Origin: an uncultured Paracoccaceae bacterium
Lineage (GTDB): Bacteria > Pseudomonadota > Alphaproteobacteria > Rhodobacterales > Rhodobacteraceae
Length of the DNA: 64,000 nt
Direction of reading: 5' to 3'
Assembly: GCA_947496605.1 (NCBI GenBank)
Contig: CANMDF010000001.1
Span: forward strand, 496,001 to 560,000
The notes below the pieces were generated by a model. It had not been told where the DNA came from, did no database searches, and saw only the letters and a program-made list of their open reading frames with translations. Each line of letters starts with the position of its first letter. Within the stretch, counting starts at the first letter, position 1. The translations under genes were made by a program, and so were the position numbers. Positions 39,939 to 50,062 of the stretch are shown in pieces.

Positions 39939-41294
39939 CTAGGCCGCGTCCAGTGCCGTTTGACCAAGCCAAGCTTGCCAATCGACCTTGGCGCGGTCGG
40001 TGTAGGCTTTGTAGCGGTCTTTGCGGTTGCGACGCCCTGTTTTGGCGCCTTCCAGCGGCGGGAACAGTCCAAAGTTCACATTCATCGGCTGGAACGTCTT
40101 CGCCTCAGCGCCACCGGTGATATGGGTCACCAATGCGCCCATTGCGGTCGTATTTGGCACCGGATCTAGCGTTTGTCCGGTCAGTTCGGCAACAGCCATG
40201 CGTCCCGCAAGCAGACCCATTGCTGCACTTTCAACATAGCCTTCGACGCCCGTGATCTGGCCAGCAAAGCGAATGTTGGGGCGACTGCGCAGCCGCATTT
40301 CGGCATCCAGCAGCGTGGGTGAGTTGATGAATGTATTGCGGTGGATGCCGCCCAAGCGTGCAAACTCGGCGTTTTCAAGTCCGGGAATACTATTAAAAAC
40401 AGTCTTCTGTGCACCGTACTTCATCTTTGTTTGAAAGCCGACAATGTTGTAAAGCGTGCCCAAAGCGTTATCGCGGCGCAACTGCACCACCGCATAGGGT
40501 TTGTTCGTGGGATCGTTGGCATTGGTCAGGCCGACAGGTTTCATCGGACCAAAGCGGAGTGTCTCACGGCCGCGTTCGGCCATGACTTCAATCGGCAGGC
40601 AGCCGTCGAAATAGCCTGCGGTTTCGCCTTCTTTGAATTCGGTCTTCTCGGCAGCCAAGAGCGCGTCAATAAACGCCTCATATTGGTCCTTGGTCATGGG
40701 GCAATTCAGATAGGCAGTGCGTTCTGCTTCGGTTTCGCCTTTGTCATAGCGCGACTGCATCCATGCGACGTCCATGTTGATACTGTCATGATAGACAATC
40801 GGGGCGATGGCATCGAAGAAGGCAAGCGCCTCTGCACTCGTTTCTGCCTGAATTGCTTCGGCCAAGTTGCCAGAGGTCAAAGGCCCTGTTGCAATGATCC
40901 AATGACCATCATCGGGCAGGGCGGTAATCTCTTCATAAGACACAGAAATATTGGGGTGAGCAGTCAGTGCTGCCGTCACGCTTTCAGCGAAAGGATCTCG
41001 GTCGACCGCCAAGGCACCACCGGCGGGCAAGCGGTGTTTGTAGGCCGTTTGCATGATCAAACCATCGGCTTGCATCATTTCCCAATGCAGCAATCCAACC
41101 GCATTTTGCTCATGGTCGTCAGAGCGGAATGAGTTTGAACACACCATTTCACCCAGATTTCCAGTCCGGTGGGCAAAGGTGGCAACCTTTGGTCGCATTT
41201 CATGGATTACAACCTGCAAGCCCGCGTTTGCAGCCTGCCAAGCGGCTTCTGATCCGGCCATTCCGCCGCCGATGATATTGAGTGTCTGTGTCAT
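39939..41294 (-). CDS. trmFO: Folate-dependent tRNA (uracil-54-C5)-methyltransferase TrmFO
   Basis: Flavoenzyme that makes ribothymidine-54 in tRNA using methylene-tetrahydrofolate and FAD, 451 residues. The FAD-binding [18 protein letters not shown] opens the protein. [19 protein letters not shown] contains the catalytic Cys region and LQLRRDN-like [10 protein letters not shown] lies in the middle. The C-terminus FGLFPPLEG.. [16 protein letters not shown] is family-typical. It is on the same strand as the methyltransferase, 22 bases upstream of it. Confidence 0.95.
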   Translation of the reverse strand: MTQTLNIIGGGMAGSEAAWQAANAGLQVVIHEMRPKVATFAHRTGNLGEMVCSNSFRSDDHEQNAVGLLHWEMMQADGLIMQTAYKHRLPAGGALAVDRDPFAESVTAALTAHPNISVSYEEITALPDDGHWIIATGPLTSGNLAEAIQAETSAEALAFFDAIAPIVYHDSINMDVAWMQSRYDKGETEAERTAYLNCPMTKDQYEAFIDALLAAEKTEFKEGETAGYFDGCLPIEVMAERGRETLRFGPMKPVGLTNANDPTNKPYAVVQLRRDNALGTLYNIVGFQTKMKYGAQKTVFNSIPGLENAEFARLGGIHRNTFINSPTLLDAEMRLRSRPNIRFAGQITGVEGYVESAAMGLLAGRMAVAELTGQTLDPVPNTTAMGALVTHITGGAEAKTFQPMNVNFGLFPPLEGAKTGRRNRKDRYKAYTDRAKVDWQAWLGQTALDAA

Positions 41295-41320
41295 GGGCGT
41301 GATCTAATCTGCACCAACCC

Positions 41321-41351
41321 AAAAGAAAAGGCCCGCGACAATGTGCGGGCC
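41321..41351 (-). terminator. Terminator of the outer-membrane protein gene
   Basis: GGCCCGC (41330-41336) pairs with GCGGGCC (41345-41351); on the minus strand the stem is followed by TTTTCTTTT. It ends the transcript of the gene at 41377-42150. Confidence 0.85.
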
Positions 41352-41376
41352 TTTCCATCAATCGGACGAATTGGAA

Positions 41377-42150
41377 TTAGCCGCCGTATGAGAACAAGGA
41401 GCGTGCATCAAAAAGGGCACCACCGGAAAAGTCATACTGCGCGCCAATGGTGACGTATTCGCTGTTATCGATGCCTTCGATACGCGTATTTGGTTCATCG
41501 CTGTCACCGAATGCACGGATGCGTCCAACCTTTGTGTAGACCGATGCGCCTTCAAGAAAGCTATAGCGTGCTGTCAGCGCTGTGTCGGTTACATTTGCGT
41601 CGACAATTTCAAATGTATCGATCACAAATAGCGCGTCTTCGACCTTGTATGACTGATAATCCAGACCCAAAGAGATACCTGCGCCCACGCCAAATTCAAA
41701 CGAAAAGCCTGCAGTGTTTAGCAAATCGTTGTCGCCAAATACGTCGCTTTCACCACCGCCGAAATAAGCCTCAAACGCGCTGCCACCTGATTTATAAGCG
41801 CCTTCAATTCCATAGAGTGTTGTCTCTAAGTCGCCGCTTTGGTCGAGAGAGTAGTACAGACCAAATGCCGTGTTGTCCGAGCTCGTATACATACCACGAA
41901 CTGTTGCGATGAAGATATCGTCGTCAAATTCGTCGCTCATGACACTTTCAATGCTTCCACCAACGGCAATCTCGGGTGTGATCCCAAAGTCTAGACCGCC
42001 GGCAAAGCTGGTTGCATCGAAATCGGTCAGAAGGTCGCCTTCAATGCTCTGATATGCGAGCGACGCTGTTGCGCCGTTCAGTTGTTGCGCCACGGCAGGG
42101 GATGCCATGACGGATGAAACAGCAAGGACTGCAATAATTTGGGTTTTCAT
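41377..42150 (-). CDS. Outer-membrane beta-barrel (porin-like) protein
   Basis: Predicted outer-membrane protein of 257 residues. A signal peptide is clear (MKTQIIAVLAVSSVMASPAVAQQ, cleaved at AQ). The mature part alternates short amphipathic strands rich in Gly, Tyr and Phe with acidic turns (FDDDIF, GGGESDVFGDND), as in small barrels of marine alphaproteobacteria. The C-terminus SLFSYGG lacks a final Phe, which is unusual. Ligand unknown. It has its own 5' region and a clear terminator, so it is expressed alone. Confidence 0.8.
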   Translation of the reverse strand: MKTQIIAVLAVSSVMASPAVAQQLNGATASLAYQSIEGDLLTDFDATSFAGGLDFGITPEIAVGGSIESVMSDEFDDDIFIATVRGMYTSSDNTAFGLYYSLDQSGDLETTLYGIEGAYKSGGSAFEAYFGGGESDVFGDNDLLNTAGFSFEFGVGAGISLGLDYQSYKVEDALFVIDTFEIVDANVTDTALTARYSFLEGASVYTKVGRIRAFGDSDEPNTRIEGIDNSEYVTIGAQYDFSGGALFDARSLFSYGG

Positions 42151-42168
42151 AAGATCACTTTCGCGGAA

Positions 42169-42186
42169 GATTAATGCTTATTAATC
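42169..42186 (-). promoter_or_regulatory. Palindrome in the leader of the porin-like gene
   Basis: GATTAAT (42169-42175) and ATTAATC (42180-42186) flank a 4-base loop, 19 bases before the start. Likely an operator or an mRNA hairpin; no regulator can be named. The 150 bases between gyrA and this gene hold no other feature. Confidence 0.4.
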
Positions 42187-42300
42187 CTACGGATGGTTCT
42201 GCAATGCAGCAATGATATGCGCGCACCATAGGGTTGAAATGTCACGTAGAAGACACAGCTCTAGGGGCCATAAGCACGGCACCACCAGGTATGAGACATC

Positions 42301-45054
42301 CTATGATGTTTCGGCTTCACCGTCCTCAACTTCATCGTCACCCTGATCGGCGATCCATGCAACACTGACAACGGTTTCACCTTTGCCTGTGTCAAAGACC
42401 TTCACGCCACCCGCGCCACGCGACCGGAAGGAAATACCTTCGATCGGCACACGGATCGACTGGCCTGTGGATGTCACAAGCATGATCTGGTCGGACAGCT
42501 CAACCGGGAAGGACGTCACCAACGGTCCGCCGCGCATTGCTTTGTCCATCGCCGCCACACCCATGCCGCCACGACCGCGCACTGGATAATCATGGCTGGA
42601 TGACAGCTTGCCAGATCCTTGTGCCGTGATCGTCAGGATCAGGTTTTCAACGGCTGACATTTCTGCGTAACGCTCTTGGCTGATCGCACCTGCGACGGCC
42701 TCTTCGTCGTCATCTGTTTCAGCATCATCGGCCAAACCGGCCATCGCGCGGCGCATTTTCAGGTATGCGGCACGTTCTTCTGCTTCGGCCTTAAAGTGGC
42801 GGATGATTGACATAGACACGACCTTGTCGTCGCCTTGCAATTTGATGCCGCGCACACCGACAGAACTGCGCGAATTGAACACACGCACGTCTGTCGCAGG
42901 GAAGCGGATGGCACGGCCACTATCTGTTACCAGCATGACATCGTCATCGTTGGATGCAATCCGCGCGTTGATCAGCGTGGTTTCTGCATGTTCATCCTCA
43001 AACTTCATTGCGATCTTGCCGTTACGCATGACGTTGGTGAAGTCCGAAAGCTTGTTGCGACGCACGGTACCTGCTGAGGTCGCAAAGACCACTTGCAGGT
43101 CGTCCCATTCTTCCTCGGGTCGGTCCACAGGCATAATCGCAGCAATCGACACACCTGTCGGGATCGGCAGGATATTCACAATTGCCTTGCCTTTGGCGGT
43201 TCGGCTGCCCAGCGGCAGGCGCCAAGTCTTTAGCTTGTAGACCATGCCGTCCGTTGTGAAGAACAACAGCTGCGTATGTGTGTTGGCGACAAAAAGGGTG
43301 GTGACCACGTCCTCTTCTTTGGTGGCCATGGACGACAGCCCCTTACCGCCACGCCGTTGCGCGCGGAAATCTGCAAGGGCGGTCCGTTTGATGTAGCCAC
43401 CCGAGGTCACAGTCACGACCATGTCCTCTTTTTCGATCAGGTCTTCGTCTTCCATGTCGCCAGACCAGTCGACAATTTCGGTGCGGCGAGGCACAGCAAA
43501 CAGATTGCGCACTTCGTGCAACTCATCGCGAATAATCTGCATAATCCGCTCGCGTGAGCTGAGAATATCGAGGTATTCCCGTATCTTACCAGCTAGTTCT
43601 TGTAGTTCATCGGTGACTTCTTTGACGCCGATCTGGGTCAGGCGTTGCAGGCGCAATTCAAGGATCGCGCGGGCTTGGGTCTCGGACAGGTTATAGGTGC
43701 CATCATCGTTGGCCGTATGGGTCGGGTCGTCGATCAGCTTGATGTATTCGAGGATCTGTTCGGCTGGCCAACGCCGCGTCATCAGTTTTTCACGCGCGGT
43801 CGCGGCATCAGCCGAAGACCGGATCGTTGCGACGATTTCATCGATGTTTGTAACAGCAACAGCCAAACCACACAGCACATGGGCACGCTCACGCGCCTTG
43901 CGCAATTCAAACGCGGTACGACGGGCCACAACCTCTTCGCGGAAATCGACAAACGCAGTCAGGAAGGCACGCAGTGTTAGCTGTTCAGGCTTGCCGCCGT
44001 TCAGGGCCAGCATGTTACACCCAAAATAGGTCTGCATCGGCGTGAACCGGAAGAGTTGGTTCAAAACCACTTCAGCCGTGGCATCGCGCTTTAGCTCAAC
44101 GACAACGCGCACACCGTTGCGGTCGGATTCGTCCTGCACGTGGGCAATGCCTTCGATTTTCTTATCACGCGCTGCCTCTGCGATCTTATCGATCATCGCG
44201 GCTTTGTTCACCTGATAGGGAATTTCATTGATCACAATTGCATAGCGATCTTTACGAATTTCCTCGACCGCCGTTTTCGCACGGACAATCACCGATCCAC
44301 GGCCCTCAAGATAGGCTTTGCGTGCACCAGAGCGCCCCAGAATGATTCCGCCGGTTGGGAAATCAGGGGCGGGGATGTATTCGATAAGATCTTCTGATGA
44401 CATATCGGGGCTGTCGATTAGGGCAAGCGTCGCATCAATCACTTCGCCAAGGTTATGGGGCGGAATGTTCGTGGCCATACCAACCGCAATACCGCCAGCG
44501 CCATTGACCAGCATATTGGGGTAACGGGCGGGCAGAACTGTTGGTTCGCGGTCTTTGCCGTCGTAGTTGTCTTGGAAATCAACAGTATCTTTGTCGATAT
44601 CGGCCAACAGATAGACCGCTGGTTGGTCCATGCGAACTTCGGTATATCGGTAGGCCGCAGCACGGTCGCCATCCATAGAGCCAAAGTTACCTTGGCCATC
44701 CAGCAGCACCAGCGACATTGAAAAATCCTGAGCCATACGCACCAGCGCGTCATAAATGGCACTGTCGCCGTGCGGGTGGTATTTGCCCATCGTTTCGGCC
44801 ACAGGACGCGATGATTTACGGTAAGGTTTGTCAGGGGTGTTGTTCGTGCCATGCATCGCAAAAAGAATGCGGCGGTGCACCGGTTTCAGGCCATCGCGCA
44901 AGTCTGGAATGGCGCGGGACACAATCACGCTCATCGCATAATCTAGGTAGCTGGTTTTCAGCTCGTGTTCGATCGTGACAGAAGGACCGTCATACGCAGG
45001 GCGCATAGGCGGGGATTCTTCTTCGTTTTCAGGTGTTTCTGGGGTGTCGTTCAC
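42301..45054 (-). CDS. gyrA: DNA gyrase subunit A
   Basis: DNA-cleaving subunit of gyrase, 917 residues. The breakage-reunion domain has its catalytic Tyr137 (AAAYRYTEV). The quinolone region [10 protein letters not shown] carries Ser98 and Asp102 (E. coli Ser83 and Asp87), the wild-type sensitive residues. The GyrA box QRRGGKG, needed for DNA wrapping, starts the C-terminal pinwheel domain. An insert with acidic residues ([12 protein letters not shown]) interrupts a C-terminal blade, as is common in alphaproteobacteria. gyrB is not in the window. Confidence 0.97.
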   Translation of the reverse strand: MNDTPETPENEEESPPMRPAYDGPSVTIEHELKTSYLDYAMSVIVSRAIPDLRDGLKPVHRRILFAMHGTNNTPDKPYRKSSRPVAETMGKYHPHGDSAIYDALVRMAQDFSMSLVLLDGQGNFGSMDGDRAAAYRYTEVRMDQPAVYLLADIDKDTVDFQDNYDGKDREPTVLPARYPNMLVNGAGGIAVGMATNIPPHNLGEVIDATLALIDSPDMSSEDLIEYIPAPDFPTGGIILGRSGARKAYLEGRGSVIVRAKTAVEEIRKDRYAIVINEIPYQVNKAAMIDKIAEAARDKKIEGIAHVQDESDRNGVRVVVELKRDATAEVVLNQLFRFTPMQTYFGCNMLALNGGKPEQLTLRAFLTAFVDFREEVVARRTAFELRKARERAHVLCGLAVAVTNIDEIVATIRSSADAATAREKLMTRRWPAEQILEYIKLIDDPTHTANDDGTYNLSETQARAILELRLQRLTQIGVKEVTDELQELAGKIREYLDILSSRERIMQIIRDELHEVRNLFAVPRRTEIVDWSGDMEDEDLIEKEDMVVTVTSGGYIKRTALADFRAQRRGGKGLSSMATKEEDVVTTLFVANTHTQLLFFTTDGMVYKLKTWRLPLGSRTAKGKAIVNILPIPTGVSIAAIMPVDRPEEEWDDLQVVFATSAGTVRRNKLSDFTNVMRNGKIAMKFEDEHAETTLINARIASNDDDVMLVTDSGRAIRFPATDVRVFNSRSSVGVRGIKLQGDDKVVSMSIIRHFKAEAEERAAYLKMRRAMAGLADDAETDDDEEAVAGAISQERYAEMSAVENLILTITAQGSGKLSSSHDYPVRGRGGMGVAAMDKAMRGGPLVTSFPVELSDQIMLVTSTGQSIRVPIEGISFRSRGAGGVKVFDTGKGETVVSVAWIADQGDDEVEDGEAETS

Positions 45055-45225
45055 GTGATCCGCCTGTTGGATTTTTGACTGCTATATTTGGTTGTCTATA
45101 CTCTATCAGACACTTGATATAGCACGCAACGACCGATGCAAAACAAACCCACTTGCGGGCATGAAGTCAGCTTACTGCGTTGATATTAAAACACAAACAG
45201 TTCGATAAAATAGCATCCCATGCGG

Positions 45226-45242
45226 GCGCCCTAAAAGGGCGC
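45226..45242 (-). promoter_or_regulatory. Hairpin after the 38-residue lipoprotein gene
   Basis: GCGCCC and GGGCGC flank a 5-base loop, starting one base after the stop codon on the minus strand. No strong T-run follows, so termination is possible but weak. The gap 45060-45225 shows no gene; it should hold the gyrA promoter. Confidence 0.4.
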
Positions 45243-45359
45243 TCAGAACTGTCCCGGCGTTGGCTGAGGGATCAACGGGATGTCGGCCCGTGGTTGATTG
45301 CACGCGGACAGCACCAAAATGCCAAGAATTGCGATCAATGAGACGCGTCGGTTTTGCAT
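45243..45359 (-). CDS. 38-residue predicted lipoprotein
   Basis: Very small lipoprotein. MQNRRVSLIAILGILVLSAC gives a basic head, a hydrophobic core and lipobox LSAC, so the mature peptide is only about 19 residues, Pro-rich (NQPRADIPLIPQPTPGQF). AAGGGTAAG lies just before the ATG on this strand. Size and style recall entericidin-like or other mini-lipoproteins, but no family is recognised. It stands between gyrA and the ornithine cyclodeaminase gene. Confidence 0.7.
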   Translation of the reverse strand: MQNRRVSLIAILGILVLSACNQPRADIPLIPQPTPGQF

Positions 45360-45445
45360 GAACTTACCCTTGTTGCTGGTGGGGTCAGCCTAGCAAAATC
45401 GGTGATCTTTTCAATGCAATCGGCACGCTCAAGACATCTTTCCGC

Positions 45446-46492
45446 TTACCGTGCCCGGTTGATCATCCCAAACAGATCACGCGGATCATCGGGATCAGCA
45501 ATGAGATCTAAGTCGATGTAGAACGGTGTTTCCTGAATTTTCTGGTGGACATACCGCAATGCGCTAAAGTCCTCGATCGCAAAGCCAACGCCATCAAAAA
45601 GCGTAACTTCGCTGGCGGTTTTGCGACCGGTTTGTGCGCCTGTGATGACCTGCCAGAGTTCTGTCACAGGATGATCGTCCGGCATCTGTTGAATTTCGCC
45701 TTCAATCCGTGTTTGCGGCGGATATTCCACAAAAACTGAGGACCGCGCGACGATATCGCGGTGCAATTCCGTCTTGCCCGGGCAATCGCCGCCAATTGCG
45801 TTGATATGCACACCTGCGCCAACCATGTTGTCTGTCAGGATTGTCTGCATGTCTTTATCAGCTGTGGCCACTGTGATGACATCTGCGCCTTCAATCGCTT
45901 GCTCTGGCGTTTTGCAGGGTGTGATATGAAAGCCCAGTCCCGCAAGGTTCTTCATGCATTTCTCAGTCGCGGCGCTGTCGATGTCATACAGACGGATGTT
46001 GTCGATACCGCAGACCGCTTTGATCGCCAAACATTGGAATTCAGACTGCGCGCCGTTGCCAATCATCGCCATTGTCTTTGCATCGGGTGACGCGAGATGT
46101 TTGGTTGCAACCGCTGACATTGCACCTGTGCGCAGGGCAGTCAGGATTGTCATTTCAGAGAACAGAATTGGATAGCCGCTATCAACGTCAGATAAGACGC
46201 CAAAGGCCGTGACTGTCTGCAGGCCTTCCTTCATGTTCTTGGGGTGGCCGTTGACGTATTTGAACCCGTAAAGTTCGCCGTCAGAGGTTGGCATCAATTC
46301 GATGACGCCGACATCAGAATGGCTTCCGACACGCGGTGTTTTATCGAACAATTCCCAACGGGTGAAATCGGCTTCGATCTCCTGCGCCAAATCAGCAAGA
46401 AACGTCTCGATCCCGACATGGTGGACCAGACGCATCATGTTATCGACACTGACGAATGGCACCATGGCCAGTTTGGATGCTTTCAGGCTCAT
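45446..46492 (-). CDS. Ornithine cyclodeaminase
   Basis: NAD-dependent enzyme that converts L-ornithine to L-proline with release of ammonia, 348 residues. It belongs to the OCD/mu-crystallin family, with the Rossmann motif MIGNGAQSEFQCLA. The residues LRTGAMSAVATKHLA match the ornithine-binding loop, and GDCPGKTELH contains the catalytic Asp. The start overlaps the arginase stop by four bases (ATGA), so ornithine made by arginase is passed to this enzyme. Confidence 0.92.
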   Translation of the reverse strand: MSLKASKLAMVPFVSVDNMMRLVHHVGIETFLADLAQEIEADFTRWELFDKTPRVGSHSDVGVIELMPTSDGELYGFKYVNGHPKNMKEGLQTVTAFGVLSDVDSGYPILFSEMTILTALRTGAMSAVATKHLASPDAKTMAMIGNGAQSEFQCLAIKAVCGIDNIRLYDIDSAATEKCMKNLAGLGFHITPCKTPEQAIEGADVITVATADKDMQTILTDNMVGAGVHINAIGGDCPGKTELHRDIVARSSVFVEYPPQTRIEGEIQQMPDDHPVTELWQVITGAQTGRKTASEVTLFDGVGFAIEDFSALRYVHQKIQETPFYIDLDLIADPDDPRDLFGMINRAR

Positions 46493-47418
46493 TGTTTGTC
46501 CCTTGTTGGGCGGTCGAAGACGCGTCGACCGAGAAGTGAGGCGGTCAGATCGACCATGAGGTTAGCAGTCTTGCCGCGATCATCCAGAAACGGGTTCAAC
46601 TCGACCAGATCAAGCGACGTGACCAAATCGCTGTCAGACAGAATTTCCATCACCAGATGGCCTTCACGCACCGTCGCCCCACCGGGAACGGTTGTACCGA
46701 CAGCAGGGGCGATTGACGGGTCGAGGAAGTCGACATCGAGCGACACATGCAGCATGCCGTTTTCGGCCGCGACACGTTCCAGGAAGGTCTTGAGCGGTGC
46801 GCTGATGCCTTCTTCGTCAATACGGCGCATATCAACCAGCATGACGTCGAGTTCGGATAGAATCGCCTTTTCTGGCGCGTCAACAGATCGCAAGCCAATC
46901 ATGCAGATGTTTTGTGCTTCAACCTTTACTGGCAACTCTGGATAGGCCTCAAACCCGTCGCGCCCTGTGACGTAACCCACTGGCGTACCATGCAAATTAC
47001 CGCTGTCAGTCGTTGTGGGGGTGTTGATGTCGCTATGTGCGTCCAGCCACAGCGCGAAGAAAGGTCGCCCTTGTTTTTGCGCATGTGCGGCCATGCCAGC
47101 AACGGTCCCTGCCGCCAATGCATGATCGCCGCCCAGAAAAATCGGCATACCACGCGTGGCAGTGTCTTGGGCGGCCTCCATCAACGTATGTGTCCAGCCG
47201 ACGTTTTCTGCCAGCTTATGGACCATCGGGTTCTGAGGTGCGGCGACTGTCACGTCTTTGGGCGCAAGATTGCCCATATCCTCAACAGTGTGTCCAAGCC
47301 TCTTGATAGCCTCTGCGATACCGGCAGTGCGGTAGGCATCAGGCCCCATCAGGCACCCTTGGCGGCGCTTGCCACAGTCAACGGGTGCGCCAACTAATAT
47401 GCAGTGTTTTTGTGTCAT
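46489..47418 (-). CDS. rocF: Arginase
   Basis: Manganese enzyme that cleaves arginine to ornithine and urea, 309 residues. The metal ligands are visible in GGDHALAAG, WLDAHSDINTP (DAHxD) and SLDVDFLDPSIAPAVGT (DxD). The SIAPAVGTTVPGG loop is typical of arginase rather than agmatinase. The ATG at 47418 (MTQKHCILVGAPVDCG) is chosen because it fits the family; the longer frame reads through a promoter-like region. It is coupled to ornithine cyclodeaminase and divergent from an Lrp-type regulator, 86 bases away. Confidence 0.93.
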   Translation of the reverse strand: MTQKHCILVGAPVDCGKRRQGCLMGPDAYRTAGIAEAIKRLGHTVEDMGNLAPKDVTVAAPQNPMVHKLAENVGWTHTLMEAAQDTATRGMPIFLGGDHALAAGTVAGMAAHAQKQGRPFFALWLDAHSDINTPTTTDSGNLHGTPVGYVTGRDGFEAYPELPVKVEAQNICMIGLRSVDAPEKAILSELDVMLVDMRRIDEEGISAPLKTFLERVAAENGMLHVSLDVDFLDPSIAPAVGTTVPGGATVREGHLVMEILSDSDLVTSLDLVELNPFLDDRGKTANLMVDLTASLLGRRVFDRPTRDKQ

Positions 47419-47504
47419 ACCGGCAGTGTTGAACAAAATAGGGGGTGGGTTAAGCCAACAAATTGTGCAAAATGATCGCAGATTATACGAAGTGAGCAAT
47501 CGTA

Positions 47505-47924
47505 ATGGACGAAATGGATGGTCACCTGATTTCGGCGCTTAAACGCAATGGACGTGCTTCGCTGTCAGACTTGGCTGATCAGCTTGGGGTCACGCGTAGC
47601 ACTGTACGCGTACGTCTTGATAAGCTTGTACAAGGTGGCGAGATCGCAGGCTTTACAGTTCTGACGCGGTCAGACGTCCGGCCCGATGCGGTGCGCGGTT
47701 TGATGATGCTTGAAATCGCCGGGCGCGGCGCTGAGAAATCCATGAAGCAATTGCAGCGCATGCCAGAGGTCCAAGCGGTACATTCCACCAACGGCACCTG
47801 GGATTTGATTGCCGAGATCGGGACCGACACGCTGGAACACTTTGATCAAGTGCTGTTTGCGATCCGGCGCATGGAAGGTGTTACCCGGTCCGAGACGAAC
47901 CTGTTGTTGTCGACCCGGCGCTAA
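47505..47924 (+). CDS. Lrp/AsnC-family regulator
   Basis: Amino-acid-responsive regulator, 139 residues. The helix-turn-helix is ASLSDLADQLGVTRSTVRVRLDKLV, followed by the RAM/AsnC ligand domain (GLMMLEIAGRGAEKSMKQL to IRRMEGVTRSETNLLLS). Its divergent position next to the arginase and ornithine cyclodeaminase pair suggests it controls them in response to arginine or ornithine, as Lrp-type PutR/ArgR-like regulators do; inferred from context. Its 3' end overlaps the convergent dsbB gene by 44 bases. Confidence 0.92.
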   Translation: MDEMDGHLISALKRNGRASLSDLADQLGVTRSTVRVRLDKLVQGGEIAGFTVLTRSDVRPDAVRGLMMLEIAGRGAEKSMKQLQRMPEVQAVHSTNGTWDLIAEIGTDTLEHFDQVLFAIRRMEGVTRSETNLLLSTRR

Positions 47925-48372
47925 GACGGTACGCCATAATCCATCCCACCATTAAGCACAGTGAAAAGAGCGCATTCCAGCTTGGCATCGAAAGCGAAAA
48001 CAGCTCCCAGCTGACTTGATCGCACATCACCACCCGCGGGCCTGTGATGGTCAGCAGATCGGCACCGCTAAGACCGTCCAGACCACCACCACCCGTGCAG
48101 GAACTGGGGCCTTCCCAATAGTCGCGTTCAACACCAGTGTGAAAAATGCCTATGCCAGCCGTGGTTGCTGCAGCAATTGCACCCATTGCAGGCAAGAACC
48201 GACCGGGCACCCGCAATGCAATCAAGCCTATCACAATCGCCGCAACATGAGGCCAACGCTGCCAAAGGCACATCGCACAAGGCGGATAGCCTAAGGCCTG
48301 AAAAATATAGGCACCCGCCATCAGTGCGGCGGAACCGCCAGCCGAAAGTGCTATCAAGAGGTTTCGTGTCAT
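47881..48372 (-). CDS. dsbB: Disulfide bond formation protein B
   Basis: Inner-membrane protein that reoxidises DsbA using quinone, 163 residues with four membrane helices. The first redox pair is CAMC (PPCAMCLWQRWPH). The second periplasmic loop has SSCTGG and VVMCDQVSW, giving the required two further cysteines. No dsbA lies in the window. The start overlaps the stop of the YqaA-type gene by four bases, so the two are coupled. Confidence 0.93.
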   Translation of the reverse strand: MTRNLLIALSAGGSAALMAGAYIFQALGYPPCAMCLWQRWPHVAAIVIGLIALRVPGRFLPAMGAIAAATTAGIGIFHTGVERDYWEGPSSCTGGGGLDGLSGADLLTITGPRVVMCDQVSWELFSLSMPSWNALFSLCLMVGWIMAYRLSAGSTTTGSSRTG

Positions 48373-48947
48373 ATCAAACCGATCAATAGAAAACCGCCGA
48401 TCAAAAGAACGCAGCCTAAGACAAACATAAGCCCAAGGCGTTTTTCAATGAAATCACGAATAGGTTCCCCAAACTTCCACAAGAGGGCGGCGACGAGGAA
48501 GAAACGGATCGCACGGGCAAAGATCGACGAGGCAATAAACACGCCCAAAGGCAAACCAGTGACACCTGAGGCGATGGTAATGACTTTGAACGGCAAGAAG
48601 GTCACCCCAGCCACCACGACCGCCCAAGCCCCATATTGGTTAAACACAGCTGACATTTCGGCAAAACTGTCGCCTTTGCCATAAAGCTCAAGAATAGGTT
48701 GACCCACGGTCTCCATCAAAGCTGCACCGATATAATATCCTAGCAATGCACCAGCCACAGAGGCAGCCGTTGCAACGCCCGCGATCAGGAACGCTCGTGA
48801 TGGCCGGGCAATGATCATTGGGATCATCAAGACATCGGGCGGTATTGGAAAAAACGACGATTCAACAAATGCGACAATAGCCAATGCCCACAAGGCATGG
48901 CGCGATTGCGCCAGTGAAATTGTCCAGTCATAGAGTCTGCGTAACAT
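48369..48947 (-). CDS. YqaA-type (VTT/DedA-superfamily) membrane protein
   Basis: Inner-membrane protein of 192 residues with about five to six membrane segments. ESSFFPIPPDVLMIPMI and GALLGYYIGAALMETVG are the VTT-domain signature of YqaA/DedA proteins. FLPFKVITIASGVTGLPLGVFIASS follows. The VTT superfamily includes lipid scramblases and undecaprenyl-phosphate flippases, but the YqaA branch has no settled function. It overlaps dsbB by four bases. Confidence 0.9.
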   Translation of the reverse strand: MLRRLYDWTISLAQSRHALWALAIVAFVESSFFPIPPDVLMIPMIIARPSRAFLIAGVATAASVAGALLGYYIGAALMETVGQPILELYGKGDSFAEMSAVFNQYGAWAVVVAGVTFLPFKVITIASGVTGLPLGVFIASSIFARAIRFFLVAALLWKFGEPIRDFIEKRLGLMFVLGCVLLIGGFLLIGLI

Positions 48948-49055
48948 CGGATGCCTGCCTGTTTTACGTGCTTAGGCCATGTGCAATGCCGCGCGTCAAG
49001 CTTGTGTCATCCGTCATTGCCCTTAAACTGACGCGCAATTGTGGGGGATCGAGAA

Positions 49056-49904
49056 ATGAAATGGCAAGGTAGGCGCGGCAGTAGCAATATCGAGGATCGC
49101 AGACGCGCTGGCACGCGCCGGGCAGGGGGCATCGGTGGAATCGCGGGTGTGTTGGTGCTGCTGGCCGGGCTCTACTTTGGTGTTGATACCAGCGAATTTG
49201 TCGATCTGGGGGGCGGTGGCGTGCAATCCAGTGGCTCGGCCGAGATTACGCCGGCAGATGAACGCGCCGCGCAGTTTGTGTCTGTCACCCTTGCCGATAC
49301 CGAGGAAGTCTGGGCAGATATCTTTGAACGTCAAGTCGGGCAGCCTTATCAGGCACCAACCCTTGTGCTCTTCAAAGGGCAAACCCGTTCGGCATGCGGT
49401 GGCGCCAGCGCTGCAACTGGACCGTTCTATTGTCCGCCAGAAAATAAAGCGTTTCTGGATACCGAATTCTTCACGACTTTGGAAAACCAGCTTGGTGCCG
49501 GCGGTGATTTTGCTGCGGCATATGTCGTCGCCCACGAAGTGGCGCACCATGTGCAGAACGAGTTGGGGATCTTGGGCCAGGTCAACCAAATGCGTGCGCA
49601 AATGAACGAAGTCGATTCGAATGCAATTTTGGTACGTGTCGAACTGCAGGCCGATTGTTTATCGGGAATTTGGGCGCGTGCCGCCCAGCAAAAATTCGGC
49701 AGTTTAGAGCAAGGTGACATCGCGGAGGCGATGAATGCCGCCGCCCAAATTGGCGATGATACGCTGCAACGCAACGCCGGACAACGCGTGCAGCCACACA
49801 CATTCACCCATGGCACCAGCGAACAACGTCAGCGATGGTTCCGTCGAGGGCTGGAAAGCGGCAACTTGGCGGATTGCGATACTTTTTCCACTAACAGATT
49901 GTAG
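49056..49904 (+). CDS. YpfJ-type neutral zinc metallopeptidase
   Basis: Membrane-anchored predicted zinc protease of 282 residues. The N-terminus WQGRRGSSNIEDRRRAG is followed by one hydrophobic helix (GIGGIAGVLVLLAGLYFGV), then the catalytic domain with HEVAHHVQNELG (HEXXH). CGGASAATGPFYCPPENKAFLDTEFF and ELQADCLSGIWA are family-typical and include the third ligand Glu. The ATG at 49056 gives the conserved KWQGRR start. Substrate unknown. Confidence 0.92.
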   Translation: MKWQGRRGSSNIEDRRRAGTRRAGGIGGIAGVLVLLAGLYFGVDTSEFVDLGGGGVQSSGSAEITPADERAAQFVSVTLADTEEVWADIFERQVGQPYQAPTLVLFKGQTRSACGGASAATGPFYCPPENKAFLDTEFFTTLENQLGAGGDFAAAYVVAHEVAHHVQNELGILGQVNQMRAQMNEVDSNAILVRVELQADCLSGIWARAAQQKFGSLEQGDIAEAMNAAAQIGDDTLQRNAGQRVQPHTFTHGTSEQRQRWFRRGLESGNLADCDTFSTNRL

Positions 49905-49953
49905 CAAAACCCGATTGACGCGCCCTAGCTTGCACATTAGGAGAAGCGCAGTT

Positions 49954-50039
49954 GCCGATGTGGCGGAATGGTAGACGCAGGGGATTCAAAATCCCCCGAT
50001 AGTAATATCGTGAGAGTTCGAGTCTCTCCATCGGCACCA
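49954..50039 (+). tRNA. tRNA-Leu (anticodon CAA)
   Basis: Class II tRNA of 86 bases. The acceptor stem pairs GCCGATG with CATCGGC, the anticodon loop TTCAAAA carries CAA (reads UUG), and a long variable arm and the T-loop GTTCGAGTC are present. The discriminator A and the 3' CCA are encoded. Confidence 0.97.
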
Positions 50040-50062
50040 AAGGTTTTGCAGCGCGAAACCTT
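50040..50062 (+). terminator. Possible terminator after tRNA-Leu
   Basis: AAGGTTT (50040-50046) pairs with AAACCTT (50056-50062) around a 9-base loop directly after the tRNA. It lacks a long T-run. The region 50063-50330 holds no firm gene and should contain the promoter of the Hint gene. Confidence 0.45.
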
